Notes: generated from the sequence alone by a model not told the origin. 64,000 bases of DNA from an uncultured Clostridium sp. (GCA_948471035.1 CAOKRC010000003.1:1-64000), one strand, 5' to 3'; shown: positions 18,008-27,685, counted from the first letter of the stretch. Numbers and translations are program-made.

Positions 18008-18036
18008 TTGACTTGTCAAATTAGTACATATATAAT
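18008..18036 (+). promoter_or_regulatory. Promoter with overlapping operator palindrome
   Basis: TTGACT (18008-18013), 17-base spacer, TATAAT (18031-18036), upstream of the small XRE gene. The -35 box lies in the palindrome TTGACTTGTCAA (18008-18019), a likely repressor site. Confidence 0.7.
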
Positions 18037-18068
18037 GTTGACAAAATGTAAATGAAAGGAGAAATAAT

Positions 18069-18269
18069 ATGTATAAAAATAGTATTAAAAAGTATAGAAA
18101 AGAACAAGGATTAAAGTTAGAAGAAATGTCAAAAAAAATAGGGATATCAACAGGGTATCTTTGTCATCTGGAAAAAGGAACAAGAAAAAATCCATCAACA
18201 GATGTAATGGAAAAAATTTCAAAAGCATTGGGAAAAAGTATTCCAGAAATATTTTTTAAAGGAGAGTGA
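18069..18269 (+). CDS. Small XRE-family transcriptional regulator
   Basis: A 66-residue protein that is almost entirely one helix-turn-helix, containing 'GYLCHLEKGTRKNPSTDVME'. It closely resembles the 64-residue regulator at 36363-36557 inside the integrative element. GAAAGGAG precedes the ATG. Its position opposite the S24-type repressor suggests a Cro-like partner. Confidence 0.85.
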   Translation: MYKNSIKKYRKEQGLKLEEMSKKIGISTGYLCHLEKGTRKNPSTDVMEKISKALGKSIPEIFFKGE

Positions 18270-18384
18270 AGAATAATAAATAAAAAGAATTAATAATTTG
18301 TGAATATGCATAGAATTAATATTGTAAAGCAAAAAAATATATGATAATATAAAAAAGATAAAAACAAGGAGGGAATATAGAAAT

Positions 18385-19974
18385 ATGAGGAAAAACATTA
18401 GAAAAAGAACAAAAAGAAATAAAACCATAAATATAGATGTAAAAAAAGTAATAATACCAATCATTATAATATTCTCTCTATTAATATTTTCAACTATATT
18501 TGCCTTAACAAATGCATTAGGAGAAAAAATAATTAGTAGGGTAAAAATAAACAATGTAGATGTATCAAATTTAACAATAAATGAAGCATATCAAAAACTA
18601 AAAGAACAATTTGAAAGACAAATAAATAAAAACATAACAGTAAAACAAGGAGAATATGAAACAACAATTAGTTTAGAGCAAATAGACACAAAATATGACA
18701 TAATAGAAGCAATAAATGAAGCATATAAAATAGGTAGAAATAAAAACATAATAATAAGTAACTATTCAATACTAAAAACAAAACTATTTTCTACAAAAAT
18801 AGAAAAACCAATAAATATGAATGAAGAAGAGCTAAACAAAGTAATAGATGATATATCAGCAAAAATACCAGGTGTTGTAGTAGAAAGTTCATATTATATT
18901 GAAGGAGAGAACCTAATAATTTCTAATGGAAAAACAGGAATCTATGTAAACAAAGAAGAATTTAAAAATAGAATAATAAAAGCAATAGAAAAACAAATAA
19001 AAGGAATAGATATAGGAAGTATAGAAATACCAGTAGAAGAAAAAGAACCTGAAAAAATAGATATAGAAAAAATAAGAGAAGATATATATAAAGAACCTAA
19101 AGACGCATATTATGAAGAAAATCCAGTAGTACTACATAAAGAAATAGAGGGAATAGATATAAAAATATCTATAGAAGAAGCGAAAGCTATATTAGAAGAA
19201 CAAAAAGAAGAATATGTAATTCCATTAACCATTACAAAACCAGAAATAACAGTAAAAGATTTAAGCAATCAAAACTTCTTTCCAGAACAACTATCAAAAT
19301 ATGTAACAAGATATGACGAAAGCAACATTAATAGAAGTACAAATATTAAATTAGCATCAGAAAAAATAAATGGAACAATATTAATGCCAGGAGAAACATT
19401 TTCATACAACAAAATAGTTGGAGAAAGAACAATAAAAGCAGGGTACAAAGAAGCGGCTGTATATATGGGAGGAAAAGTAGTAGATGGAATTGGCGGAGGA
19501 ATATGTCAAGTATCATCAACATTATATAATGCAGTATTAGAAGCAAACCTTGAAATAACTGAAAGAAGAAATCATTACTTTATCACAGGATATGTATCAG
19601 CAAGTAGAGATGCTACAGTATCATATGGCTCAATAGATTTTAAATTTAAAAACACAAGAACATATCCAATAAAAATAGAATGTATCTCACAAAATGGAAT
19701 ATGCATGATATCAATATATGGAATAAAAGAAGATACAGAATATGAAGTAATAATAGAAGATAAAATAACAGAAGTAATACCATACATTACTAAATATATA
19801 AAAACTACTAAATTAGAAAAAAGTGTAGAAAACGAAATACAAAAAGGAGTAAATGGATATAAAAGTGAAGCATATAGAATATTAAGGCTAAATGGAAAAG
19901 TAATATCAAAAACATTATTATCAAAGGATTCATATAATCCGCTAGAAAGAATAGTAGAACAAGGAACTAAATAA
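18385..19974 (+). CDS. VanW family protein with peptidoglycan-binding-like and G5-like regions
   Basis: 529 residues. A basic cytosolic start is followed by one membrane span (~20-45). Residues ~55-290 hold two YoaR-type peptidoglycan-binding-like repeats. The VanW domain follows at ~320-440, with 'ILMPGETFSYN' and 'GGGICQVSSTLYNA'. Residues ~445-525 resemble a G5 domain. VanW proteins are cell-wall associated in Clostridia; vancomycin resistance by itself is not implied. AAGGAGG precedes the ATG at 18385. CGG strings occur only out of frame. Confidence 0.9.
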   Translation: MRKNIRKRTKRNKTINIDVKKVIIPIIIIFSLLIFSTIFALTNALGEKIISRVKINNVDVSNLTINEAYQKLKEQFERQINKNITVKQGEYETTISLEQIDTKYDIIEAINEAYKIGRNKNIIISNYSILKTKLFSTKIEKPINMNEEELNKVIDDISAKIPGVVVESSYYIEGENLIISNGKTGIYVNKEEFKNRIIKAIEKQIKGIDIGSIEIPVEEKEPEKIDIEKIREDIYKEPKDAYYEENPVVLHKEIEGIDIKISIEEAKAILEEQKEEYVIPLTITKPEITVKDLSNQNFFPEQLSKYVTRYDESNINRSTNIKLASEKINGTILMPGETFSYNKIVGERTIKAGYKEAAVYMGGKVVDGIGGGICQVSSTLYNAVLEANLEITERRNHYFITGYVSASRDATVSYGSIDFKFKNTRTYPIKIECISQNGICMISIYGIKEDTEYEVIIEDKITEVIPYITKYIKTTKLEKSVENEIQKGVNGYKSEAYRILRLNGKVISKTLLSKDSYNPLERIVEQGTK

Positions 19975-20250
19975 AATGCTTTATGAAAACACGGGGGTAC
20001 AAAAACTGTTATAATATTATAATTTATTTTTTAGCTCCACTAGGCAACAGCTACCTTAAGTAAAGGGGGCTACTGTTTTAGTAAATTGCTAGACTAGAAT
20101 AGTTATTTTTGAGAAATAGACAAAAGACTCCTTTATTTAAAGGAGTCTTTTGTCTGTAAGGCTTATGGGGGCTTATAGCATTAATTTGTATAGAGATGTT
20201 AATTATAGACTGAACATTAACAAAAAATTCTTATAAAAAACATTAAACTA
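19975..20250. other. Intergenic region before the split tRNA
   Basis: After the VanW gene this holds a TTATAATATTATAA palindrome, a GC-richer patch near 20030-20080 of unknown role, and the terminator at 20119-20154. No gene is supported. Confidence 0.4.
20119..20154. terminator. Strong terminator
   Basis: GACAAAAGACTCCTTT pairs perfectly with AAAGGAGTCTTTTGTC around a four-base loop. It works in either direction. Confidence 0.8.
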
Positions 20251-20280
20251 TTGACAAACATATTATAATCGCATTATAAT
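20251..20280 (+). promoter_or_regulatory. Native promoter of the tRNA-Lys(CTT) locus
   Basis: TTGACA (20251-20256), 18-base spacer, TATAAT (20275-20280). It served the now split tRNA-Lys and reads on into the element, where an intact tRNA-Lys lies in the same direction 147 bases after the break. Confidence 0.75.
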
Positions 20281-20297
20281 AATAAATATTAATAAAT

Positions 20298-20335
20298 GCG
20301 CTATTAGCTCAGTTGGTAGAGCAACAGACTCTTAA
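20298..20335 (+). tRNA. 5' half of a split tRNA-Lys(CTT), attL
   Basis: The acceptor 5' strand GCGCTAT, D-arm and anticodon stem up to loop CTCTTAA are present, then the sequence turns into element DNA. The matching 3' half lies at 42191-42236. Joined at ACTCTTAA they form a 76-base tRNA with acceptor pairing GCGCTAT/ATGGCGC and anticodon stem CAGA/TCTG. Confidence 0.9.
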
Positions 20336-20421
20336 ACAACGGTTGTACCAACTTAACTAAATCTTGAAAGCCTTTAGTATGTAAGACTTAGATAAAATAT
20401 ATAAAATATGTAAAAAATCAG

Positions 20422-20447
20422 TTTTGCCCAATGTTGCCCAACTTTTT
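20422..20447 (+). repeat. Repeated TTGCCCAA sites near attL (candidate integrase arm sites)
   Basis: TTTTGCCCAA (20422-20431) and GTTGCCCAACTTTTT (20433-20447) are direct repeats. An inverted copy AAGTTGGGCAAA lies near 20593. Matching copies occur near attR (about 42008-42046). This is the expected layout of recombinase arm sites. Confidence 0.5.
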
Positions 20448-20481
20448 AGGGTAAATGGGGCAGAATAATTAAATATAATAT

Positions 20482-20557
20482 GGGTGACTAGCTCAGTTGG
20501 TAGAGCAGCTGACTCTTAATCAGAAGGTCGAGGGTTCGACCCCCTCGTTGCCCACCA
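20482..20557 (+). tRNA. Element-borne intact tRNA-Lys (anticodon CTT)
   Basis: A 76-base cloverleaf: acceptor GGGTGAC/GTTGCCC, anticodon stem CTGA/TCAG around CTCTTAA, T-loop GTTCGAC, encoded CCA. It has the same anticodon as the gene the element destroyed but differs in body sequence, so it is not a copy of the split gene. It lies downstream of the native promoter. Confidence 0.93.
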
Positions 20558-20654
20558 TTTCAACGATTTTCCCATCTCTAGCTTCAAAAATAAAGTTGGG
20601 CAAATCATTGACAGGAAAAAAGCTTATATAATTGTAGTTATATAAGCTCTTTTT

Positions 20655-22190
20655 TTAACTTGCTCTTGCATAAAATACATCGTTAAATACTTCTTGCATT
20701 TCTCTTTGTTTTACTTTTTTAGATATATTAATATAATATTTGTGTGTAGTATTGAAATCTGAGTGAGCCATAATCTTCATCAAAACTAACTCTGGCATTC
20801 CGTTTGTAATAACAGAAAGTAGCGAAACTATGTCTAAATACATAAGGTGTTACTCTATCAAGTTTATATTTAGCACATAGTTCAGGAAGTGCTGATGATA
20901 AAGTATCTGATACATAAGGCTGGTATGTACGTCCGTAAGAAACAGTAATCTTCGTTGCAAAGATTTCTACCTTCTTTTTTAAACTTTCTGTAGTTTTTAA
21001 ATCTTTGCTTTTGACTTTCTTTATATTGTAATAATATATCTTTTAATAAAGGACACATTGGTATAGTTCTATATGATTCAGGTGTTTTCAAATCTGCATC
21101 AGACCTATAATGACCTATAACTTTACCTTTCTCATCATATATATTAAATGATTTATAGGCATTATTTATAATTATTTCATTATGTTTGAAATCAACACAG
21201 CTCCATTTTAAACCAGAAGCACATTCAGGACGCATCCCTGTAAGTAACATAGTTATAAAGAGAATTGACATTGGTGTATTTTCTTTTTCAAATGCTTTTA
21301 TATATAAATGTTGATTTTCAGGCTCAATACAGCTAATTTCTTTTTCTTCTCTTTTTACTGGTTTCACTGGTTTAGGAACATCGTCCATAGGGTTTTCTGA
21401 TTTTTTTATTAACTTATTTTTAATAGCAAATTGCATAAGTAAGCTACATACTATTCTAATATTTCTTTTATTATCATAAGAATCTGTTGTTTTTAATAAA
21501 GCATTTATTACATTAGCTGTTAATTGTTTAAAATACATAATCTTATTATTTTTGCAATAATCTAATATATATGTATTTAATATTCTATGATAGCCATCCA
21601 CTGTGAGTTGTGAGAGCTTACGATGTTCTGTACTTTCTTCACATAGTGATAATTCATAGTTAAACCATTCCAAACAAAAATCCTCTAGCAAATAATAATC
21701 TTCCTTAACTTCTGCAACTGGTGGAGCAATACTTGTATCAACATTAGCTGTATTTATTATGGGTATCGCATTCGTTTGTAAATAGGGCATATTTGCATTT
21801 TTATTAAAGTAGGGAATAACATTACTACCTAAAGTAACTACATCTGTTAATTTTGAATTTATAGTGTTTATTTTATTTATAATACTATAAGTTTTTTCTG
21901 CTATTTCAGGTGTATTTATACCTAAATTATTTATACTATTTTGAAGCTGATATATCATTTTTTCATCTATTTTATATGTAATAAGTCCTGCTTCTGATAA
22001 AGAAATAATATAACTTTCTAAAGCTACTAATAAATTTAGCAAGGCTATAGAATGAGTTTTACCGTCCTTTATTTAATCTTGTACTTTTTGCACCTCCTAA
22101 CTTTACTGTCATTCTTGCTTGATAATATTGTTCATTTATTTGTCTAATTGCTATCTCGTGGTTACGAGTTCGCTCTTGTATCTTTTCCAT
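20655..22190 (-). CDS. Tyrosine recombinase (integrase) with three CGG +1 shift sites
   Basis: ATG 22190 follows AAGGAGG. CGG at codon 43 (22064-22062, next triplet TAA) breaks the frame; skipping C gives 'NKGGKTHSIALL'. The frame continues through the SAM-like core-binding domain (~135-240) and catalytic 'LTGMRPECASGLKW'. CGG at codon 419 (20935-20933) gives 'CFLGRTYQPYVSDTLSS' after skipping C. CGG at codon 463 (20802-20800) gives 'FCYYKGMPELVLMKIMAHSD', then the catalytic tyrosine in 'HKYYINI'. The product is 510 aa, stop at 20655. Without the shifts the protein lacks the RHxxY half. 'PYVFRHSFAT' carries the second catalytic Arg with Tyr where His is usual. It is next to attL and probably drives integration in the tRNA-Lys. 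Confidence 0.9.
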
Positions 22191-22295
22191 AAATCTATTT
22201 CCTCCTTATTTTTAATAGGCTGGGAATAAATCTATTAGAAATAAATTCATTCCCCAGTTTATCATTACTGTATTTTCTTAATCAACTCCCTGACT

Positions 22296-22497
22296 TTAAT
22301 TTTTATAAGTTCCATAGCACTTACTTATAAAATCATCTAATCTTGTACTATCCACTAAAATTTTATGTGGTAGTCTGATTACTGGAGCTGATTTACTGCG
22401 AAGGAGTTTGTAGAAATTGTTTCTACCGAATATTTCCTACTCTTTTACGAGCTTCCTCAACTGAAATTAAAATTGGTTTTTGTTCTTCTTCCTTCAT
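22296..22497 (-). CDS. Excisionase (Tn916 Xis-like HTH) with one CGG +1 shift site
   Basis: Only visible when the CGG rule is applied. ATG 22497 follows AAGAAGGAA and reads 'ISVEEARKRVGNI' to CGG at codon 24 (22428-22426), with TAG next. Skipping the C gives 'GRNNFYKLLRSKSAPVIRL' then 'VDSTRLDDFISKCYG', stop at 22298-22296, 66 aa. This is the winged-helix excisionase layout ('EEARKxVGIGRNxFYxLLR', with 'DxxxLDxFI' at the end). It lies directly upstream of the integrase, the usual xis-int order. Because both genes need the shift, mobility depends on this decoding. Confidence 0.88.
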
Positions 22498-22597
22498 CTT
22501 TTCCTTCTTTCCGAAAACGGATATAAGGGGACAAGGAGTATTCTTATATTGTAGGTCTTATTTTGTTTTCTATTTAATTATATTTTTAAATATTTTC

Positions 22598-23116
22598 TTA
22601 TTTTTGCTGAAGCATTTGGAGTTGTAACCTTAACATAGCATTTTCTTCTTCCAATTCAGCTATTCTTTTGTCGTTCTTTGATATTCTAGTTGTTTTCTTA
22701 GTAGATTTTCTCTTTGGCTCTATTATCGCTTCCTTTTTTGGTACATCACATTTTATTAAACAATTTTGATTACTCTTTTCTAATAAATCTATTTCATCAG
22801 AAAGGTCTAATATTATCCATTTGTCTGTATCACGATAATCTACATTTTTTGGAATATAAAAATACATATTAACTATATCTCCATCAACTAACATATTAGC
22901 TTTCTCTAAGAGTTCTTTATTTGTTGTATCCATCTTTATTTTAACATTTTCTGCTGTAAAATGATGTTTCCTCTTTCTTATAACTGTTTGACCTTCTTCT
23001 TCAATTAATGTTGGAAGCATTTTAGGTTTCTCCCACTCGAAGTCGCAAATTAGATTTGCTCCTTCTAAACTTTTAAAAGTAATTTCTTTTTTATCTAGTA
23101 TTTTTGTAAATGTCAT
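22598..23116 (-). CDS. Hypothetical element protein with C-terminal coiled coil
   Basis: 172 residues; ATG 23116 follows AGGAGG. Residues 1-115 look like a compact beta-rich domain ('FYIPKNVDYRDTDKWIILDL'). A basic linker (~125-150, 'KRKSTKKTTRISK') leads to a leucine-rich coiled coil ('ELEEENAMLRLQLQMLQQK'). No family is recognised. It follows the RepA-like gene and may be part of the replication or partition module. Confidence 0.75.
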   Translation of the reverse strand: MTFTKILDKKEITFKSLEGANLICDFEWEKPKMLPTLIEEEGQTVIRKRKHHFTAENVKIKMDTTNKELLEKANMLVDGDIVNMYFYIPKNVDYRDTDKWIILDLSDEIDLLEKSNQNCLIKCDVPKKEAIIEPKRKSTKKTTRISKNDKRIAELEEENAMLRLQLQMLQQK

Positions 23117-23200
23117 TTTAAAATCCTCCTATTTTTATAAATTTATTGTTATTGTAGTTATTATCGTTATAAAACGATATAACGATAATAACTATATTTT

Positions 23201-24547
23201 TTAGATAACATTATTATCTGTAATTGTTGCTTCTGTTTCTGAAACAGTATCAACTTTTTCATAGTAGAATTTCCACACTCTACCTTTGATACCACCATTA
23301 GGGTCAGGTCTTTTACATCTAATATTGTCATACCTCATCAATAATGGTATTAAATGTTGTGAAATTTCTCTACTTATTGACTGTGGAGAATATGCTTCTC
23401 CATCTACTTCTAAATCCTTAATCATTCTGTCTTTGAAATCTGCCATCTTAATTTCTATGCCATCAGGTTTTTCCTCTAGCATTTTATTTATTGTAATAAC
23501 AATAGGATTTTCCATATATGTATCTTCTTCCACCTCATCAGAAACAACTTCCCATTTACAATTTTCTTTATTAAATTCAATAATTTTATTAGTGCTTTCT
23601 ACATCTCTACTTTCTGTTGCAAACAGAACCTTTGATTCATCATCTTGTTTCGACATTACAATATTAGTATTCATAGCTCCTCTAATACCATTAGAACCGA
23701 GCATATTATTAAACTTATCTTTAGTTGGTGTCTTTTTAAGATGATTTACTACTAAAATGCACACATTATTTTTATCTGCAAAACCTTTTAAAATACCCAT
23801 CTCTCTATAATCTTTTTTATATTGACTACCACCACCACGTTTATCACTTCTAATAAACTCTAATGGGTCTATAATAATAAGTTTAATTTTAGGATATTGA
23901 TTTAAAATATCTTGTAAAAACTCTAATAGTCCATCATCTAAAGTTTTTATATCTGTGCAAAAATGCACTCCATTTGGCATTGGATCTCCTTGTAACATTA
24001 TTTTTAATCTATGTTGTATCTGAGTTGCCTTACTCTCAAAGGAGAGATATAACACATCACATTTATTAGTTTCAAATCCTATAATTTCTGTACCAGTTGC
24101 AGCTGCTAAACTTAATGATAAACAGAACCAAGTTTTTCCCACTTTTGGCATACCTGCTATCGTTGAAAGACCTGAATATAAAAGATTTTCTACTATAATC
24201 GTGGGTTCAGGAAATTCCATCTCCATTAAAGAAATACCATCTATTAAACCTAATGGGGGAGAGGAATAGTCAGGTATATTGGGTGGAGCAGAAGATGGTA
24301 TAGCAGGAGATGTTGGAACAGAAGAAAACTCTACTTGTTCTACTGTTTCTTGTGGAGATGTTACATCTGCTGTTTCCAGTTGCCCCACATCTTCTTGTTC
24401 TGTTACCATCACTTCATCTTGTATTACATCTGCTGTTTCTACTGTATTTATAGTTTCTGTTTGTTTCATAATTTCTACTGGTTTTGTAGCTTCCTCTTGT
24501 TTTGTACTATTACTTTGAGATTCATATATATCAAATAAATCTGCCAT
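23201..24547 (-). CDS. RepA-like hexameric helicase / RecA-fold ATPase
   Basis: 448 residues. The first ~100 are low-complexity, rich in Thr, Val, Glu and Gln. The ATPase core starts at ~120: Walker A 'AGMPKVGKTW' (~135) and Walker B 'IKLIIIDPLEFI' (~225), with 'VLVVNHLKK' after it. This matches the AAA_25/RepA group (plasmid RSF1010 RepA-like replicative helicases). The C-terminal ~110 residues are probably a winged-helix domain. ATG 24547 follows AGGAGG. It is likely the replication helicase of the excised element. Its single CGG string is out of frame (CTC-GGT). Confidence 0.82.
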   Translation of the reverse strand: MADLFDIYESQSNSTKQEEATKPVEIMKQTETINTVETADVIQDEVMVTEQEDVGQLETADVTSPQETVEQVEFSSVPTSPAIPSSAPPNIPDYSSPPLGLIDGISLMEMEFPEPTIIVENLLYSGLSTIAGMPKVGKTWFCLSLSLAAATGTEIIGFETNKCDVLYLSFESKATQIQHRLKIMLQGDPMPNGVHFCTDIKTLDDGLLEFLQDILNQYPKIKLIIIDPLEFIRSDKRGGGSQYKKDYREMGILKGFADKNNVCILVVNHLKKTPTKDKFNNMLGSNGIRGAMNTNIVMSKQDDESKVLFATESRDVESTNKIIEFNKENCKWEVVSDEVEEDTYMENPIVITINKMLEEKPDGIEIKMADFKDRMIKDLEVDGEAYSPQSISREISQHLIPLLMRYDNIRCKRPDPNGGIKGRVWKFYYEKVDTVSETEATITDNNVI

Positions 24548-24610
24548 AATTTCCTCCTAAAATATTTATTTCTATGCCTTGTCCTTGTACTAGACAAGGC
24601 ATGGTTTTAA

Positions 24611-25063
24611 TTAAAATAATTTATTCTTTTTATCCTGTTCTCTAAATTCATTACAACAGTCTTGCAATATTCTCTCTGTTTCTTTTGATATAACTATATT
24701 TTTATCTAACATAATCTTATTATCATCAACAAATGGTATAAGACTGAAATCAATATAGGGTGGGTTTGGAAGTCCTGCTATATATTTTTTTCCATCATTA
24801 GCTATGAAAGGATAAAAGTGCATACATTTTAGTTCTTTCATTTTATCTTTAATAACTTTACCAGGAACATCAGAATTTCTGTCATAGAATTCTTGTAATG
24901 TTACCATCTGATTTTGACCATTAAGATTTAATACATTTTCATATTCTTTTAGCTGTGCTTCACTTATAATGTCCTCTTGAAATACTGCATTTGCGTATGC
25001 AATTCTCTTTTCTACTCCTGCTTCTATTTCATTTTTTAATTTTGATATTTCTTTATTTGTCAT
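24611..25063 (-). CDS. Hypothetical element protein, 150 aa
   Basis: ATG 25063 follows AAGGAGG. Soluble, acidic and basic mixed, with 'YPFIANDGKKYIAGLPNPPY' in the middle and helical ends. No known motif. Position between the Rep-like gene and the RepA-like helicase suggests a replication-linked role. Confidence 0.75.
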   Translation of the reverse strand: MTNKEISKLKNEIEAGVEKRIAYANAVFQEDIISEAQLKEYENVLNLNGQNQMVTLQEFYDRNSDVPGKVIKDKMKELKCMHFYPFIANDGKKYIAGLPNPPYIDFSLIPFVDDNKIMLDKNIVISKETERILQDCCNEFREQDKKNKLF

Positions 25064-25128
25064 TTTTAATTCCTCCTTAAATTCTTATATTTATACTGTT
25101 GCTAGTTTTAAAGCTAGTCAAGTATTTT

Positions 25129-26208
25129 TTAACTATCATTTGAAATTCCATTTATGAATAATGTAAAGTTATCCATCTTTTCAATAGTAATTTCTTTGCC
25201 ATCTATAACTGGAGAAAAACAAAGTGGATTTATTCTTAAACCTCTAATAATAGCAATGTATTTCTTAAAAGTTTTATTAGAATATTTAGATTCTACTTCT
25301 GAAATTCCAAACTGATTTATTTCAGTTATAAATGAGCAAGTCCTTCTTTTATCTAATTTAGATAGTTTTAACTTTGTATCATCTGTAATTTTATCTAGTG
25401 CAACATCTAATCTGTAAAAATGTTCTGTATAAAAGACTGGCTCAATATAGTTTGTAAAATACTCTTGAGCAACTTCTTCTTTGAAGTAATTTGCCAAAGT
25501 TTTATCTCTAACATCTTTCTTATAATTTAGATGATGGTCTTTAACTTTTACCTCAGTACGAAGAATGCCTTTGTATCTTTCTGCACCTGCTATATCTCCA
25601 TTTTCTAATCTTTCATATTCTTTGAAGTAACAAGTAATTGAAACATGATTATTTTTTTCACTACTATAAGTACAGTTTGTCCTGTTAGAGTATATCCATC
25701 TACCTTTGTCAGCTCCGTTTGCTGTATCTGATGCAATTCTAAAAATATCCTGTGTTGCTAGTTGCTCATCATATACCTTTAATTTGTAGTCATTCTTGTA
25801 CTCAATTCTGTTGATTTCTACTAAATCTTGATGTATTTTATTTCCTCCAATTTTTTTAGTTATATATTTTCCTGACTTACATCTTACTCTAATTTTAGAT
25901 GTAGGAGTTTTTACTACTTTATATTTAACAATGTCAGCTGTGCTGATATGGAAGAAGTCTATTACAACTTGGATAACTTTATCCTGTAATTCTTCTGCTG
26001 TTTCAACTCCTACCATAAATTCATGCGATAGTTTCACTATTAAATAGTAACCTCTACATCTGTATTTAAAAGCAACTGGAAGATATGCTGGACTTAATTT
26101 ATATACTCCTGCTTCTGTTGAAGATGGATGTAATTTACTCTTGATGAGGTCTTTTGCACTTGGTCTTAGTGCTAGTTGAACATCTACTGTATCGATATGT
26201 TTTGACAT
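25129..26208 (-). CDS. Putative replication initiator or relaxase
   Basis: 359 residues, ATG 26208 after GGAGGT. Basic, beta-rich N-terminal half (~1-140), then 'YKGILRTEVKVKDHHLNYKKD' at ~215-240, which resembles the catalytic region of replication initiators (Rep_trans / filamentous-phage gpII style), and a helical C-terminus. I cannot name active-site residues with certainty. It sits in an operon with the RepA-like helicase, which fits an initiator or a MobT-like relaxase of the element. The family call is tentative. CGG strings are out of frame. Confidence 0.6.
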   Translation of the reverse strand: MSKHIDTVDVQLALRPSAKDLIKSKLHPSSTEAGVYKLSPAYLPVAFKYRCRGYYLIVKLSHEFMVGVETAEELQDKVIQVVIDFFHISTADIVKYKVVKTPTSKIRVRCKSGKYITKKIGGNKIHQDLVEINRIEYKNDYKLKVYDEQLATQDIFRIASDTANGADKGRWIYSNRTNCTYSSEKNNHVSITCYFKEYERLENGDIAGAERYKGILRTEVKVKDHHLNYKKDVRDKTLANYFKEEVAQEYFTNYIEPVFYTEHFYRLDVALDKITDDTKLKLSKLDKRRTCSFITEINQFGISEVESKYSNKTFKKYIAIIRGLRINPLCFSPVIDGKEITIEKMDNFTLFINGISNDS

Positions 26209-26291
26209 GATTTTTTACCTCCTGTTCGTACATAACCAGAGGAAATCTCTCCTCTAGCTTTAGGAGTAAACAAGAATAAATCTTGTCCTTC

Positions 26292-26633
26292 CTATTCTTC
26301 ATATCTTTTAAGTATGCTAGATATTACTTCTTTTTCATTATCGGAATCTACAACATCAATAATTACAACTTTATTTAGTTGTCCTTTATAATAAACAATG
26401 TCTACTACAAAGATGGCTTTTTGGTACATTTCCAAGTTATTCAACTTGTCTATTAAATCTATATTTTCAGAATATGCAATTATAGTCTGTTGATTTATGA
26501 TTCCGTTGCTATCAACTTCATCAATTTTCACTTTATATTGCTCTTTAACCTCTATAATCTTCTTGTTACTTTCAAATGTATATCCTTCAATATGCTCTTT
26601 ACTTTTGAAAATGGCTTGTATCATTCCTACCAT
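26292..26633 (-). CDS. Hypothetical element protein, 113 aa
   Basis: ATG 26633 follows AAAGGAGG. Small soluble protein with alternating beta strands; contains 'IFVVDIVYYKGQLNKVVIIDV'-type strands and an acidic C-terminus. First gene of the minus-strand replication operon, divergent from the XRE regulator at 26891. Not recognised. Confidence 0.7.
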   Translation of the reverse strand: MVGMIQAIFKSKEHIEGYTFESNKKIIEVKEQYKVKIDEVDSNGIINQQTIIAYSENIDLIDKLNNLEMYQKAIFVVDIVYYKGQLNKVVIIDVVDSDNEKEVISSILKRYEE

Positions 26634-26829
26634 CTTTAATCCTCCTTTCCTCTAAAATTTAATTTCAATATCCATAGGCAAGTTTCTCCTTTCTTAAAAT
26701 TTGAAAAGAATTTTGATTATTTATCTTCTCACTACTAATAACATTTTCAAATATTGAATAGGACTTATGTATAATTTTTCCATATATATCAAAGTATATA
26801 TTTTTTTATAAACAAATATTATTGAATTT

Positions 26830-26850
26830 ATGTCCTTTACTACTGGACAT
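26830..26850. promoter_or_regulatory. Operator-like inverted repeat before the double-HTH regulator
   Basis: ATGTCC and GGACAT flank a nine-base spacer between the divergent regulator (26891) and replication operon (26633). Related TGTCC boxes occur at 36061 and 38647. Confidence 0.5.
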
Positions 26851-26890
26851 TGTATAAAAAATGTGATATATTTTTTAAATGGAGGTCAAA

Positions 26891-27685
26891 ATGGAATATA
26901 ATATTTATCCAAAAAGTGATACAGAAGAAATTGAAAATAAAATAGTAGAAAATTTCAAAAAAATTAGAAAAAAGAAATGTAGTAGCTTTTGTACTCCAAA
27001 AGAAGCAAACCCTTACACTCAATTACATTTATCAAAGTACTTACATGAAAAAACAAGATTTATTAAAAAGTTAGAAGAAGGAATTATAAAATTGGATTTA
27101 CGTATTTTTATAAATCTTTGTAATAGGTTGAAAATAAGTTCTTGTGAAATACTATCAGAATTTATAATAGAAGATATGAAAATAAGTTCTAATAATTCTA
27201 AAAAAAGAATAGATGAATTGCCAAATACTTTATCAAATGACATACCACAAATAGAACATAAAAAGTATAGTAAAGAAATGCTAGGACAAGAAATAAATAA
27301 ACATAGAGAAATTAAAAACCTTTCTCAAAAAACTCTATCAGAAAAATTGGGTTTTTCACGTACATATATAAATAATATAGAAAAAGGAAACAACAATGTT
27401 TCTATGTCTGCATTTATTGATATTTGTAATGGACTAGAATGTACTCCAAATGATTTATTATATCCATTTATAAATAGTAGAAATTCTAATAATGACGATA
27501 CTACTCCAAAATTAGAACAAAATATTGTTGATACTTCTAAAGAAACTAATATATCAGAAGTAAAAGAATATAGAATGTCTCCAGAGGAATTAGAAGAATT
27601 TAATCGAAAATATCCAAAGCAAAATATTCAAAAACCTTCAAAAAAAGAAGATGACTCTTATATAGAAAAATATAATCTTTACTAA
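26891..27685 (+). CDS. Element regulator with two XRE helix-turn-helix domains
   Basis: I start at ATG 26891, with GGAGGT in front, not at 26879. The 264-residue protein has a first XRE-like domain (~15-90) and a second clear one at ~130-195 ('LSQKTLSEKLGFSRTYINNIEKG'). The rest is a polar tail rich in Asn, Glu and Lys. It is divergent from the replication operon with an inverted repeat between, so it probably represses one or both directions. It is the only long plus-strand gene in the element. Confidence 0.85.
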   Translation: MEYNIYPKSDTEEIENKIVENFKKIRKKKCSSFCTPKEANPYTQLHLSKYLHEKTRFIKKLEEGIIKLDLRIFINLCNRLKISSCEILSEFIIEDMKISSNNSKKRIDELPNTLSNDIPQIEHKKYSKEMLGQEINKHREIKNLSQKTLSEKLGFSRTYINNIEKGNNNVSMSAFIDICNGLECTPNDLLYPFINSRNSNNDDTTPKLEQNIVDTSKETNISEVKEYRMSPEELEEFNRKYPKQNIQKPSKKEDDSYIEKYNLY

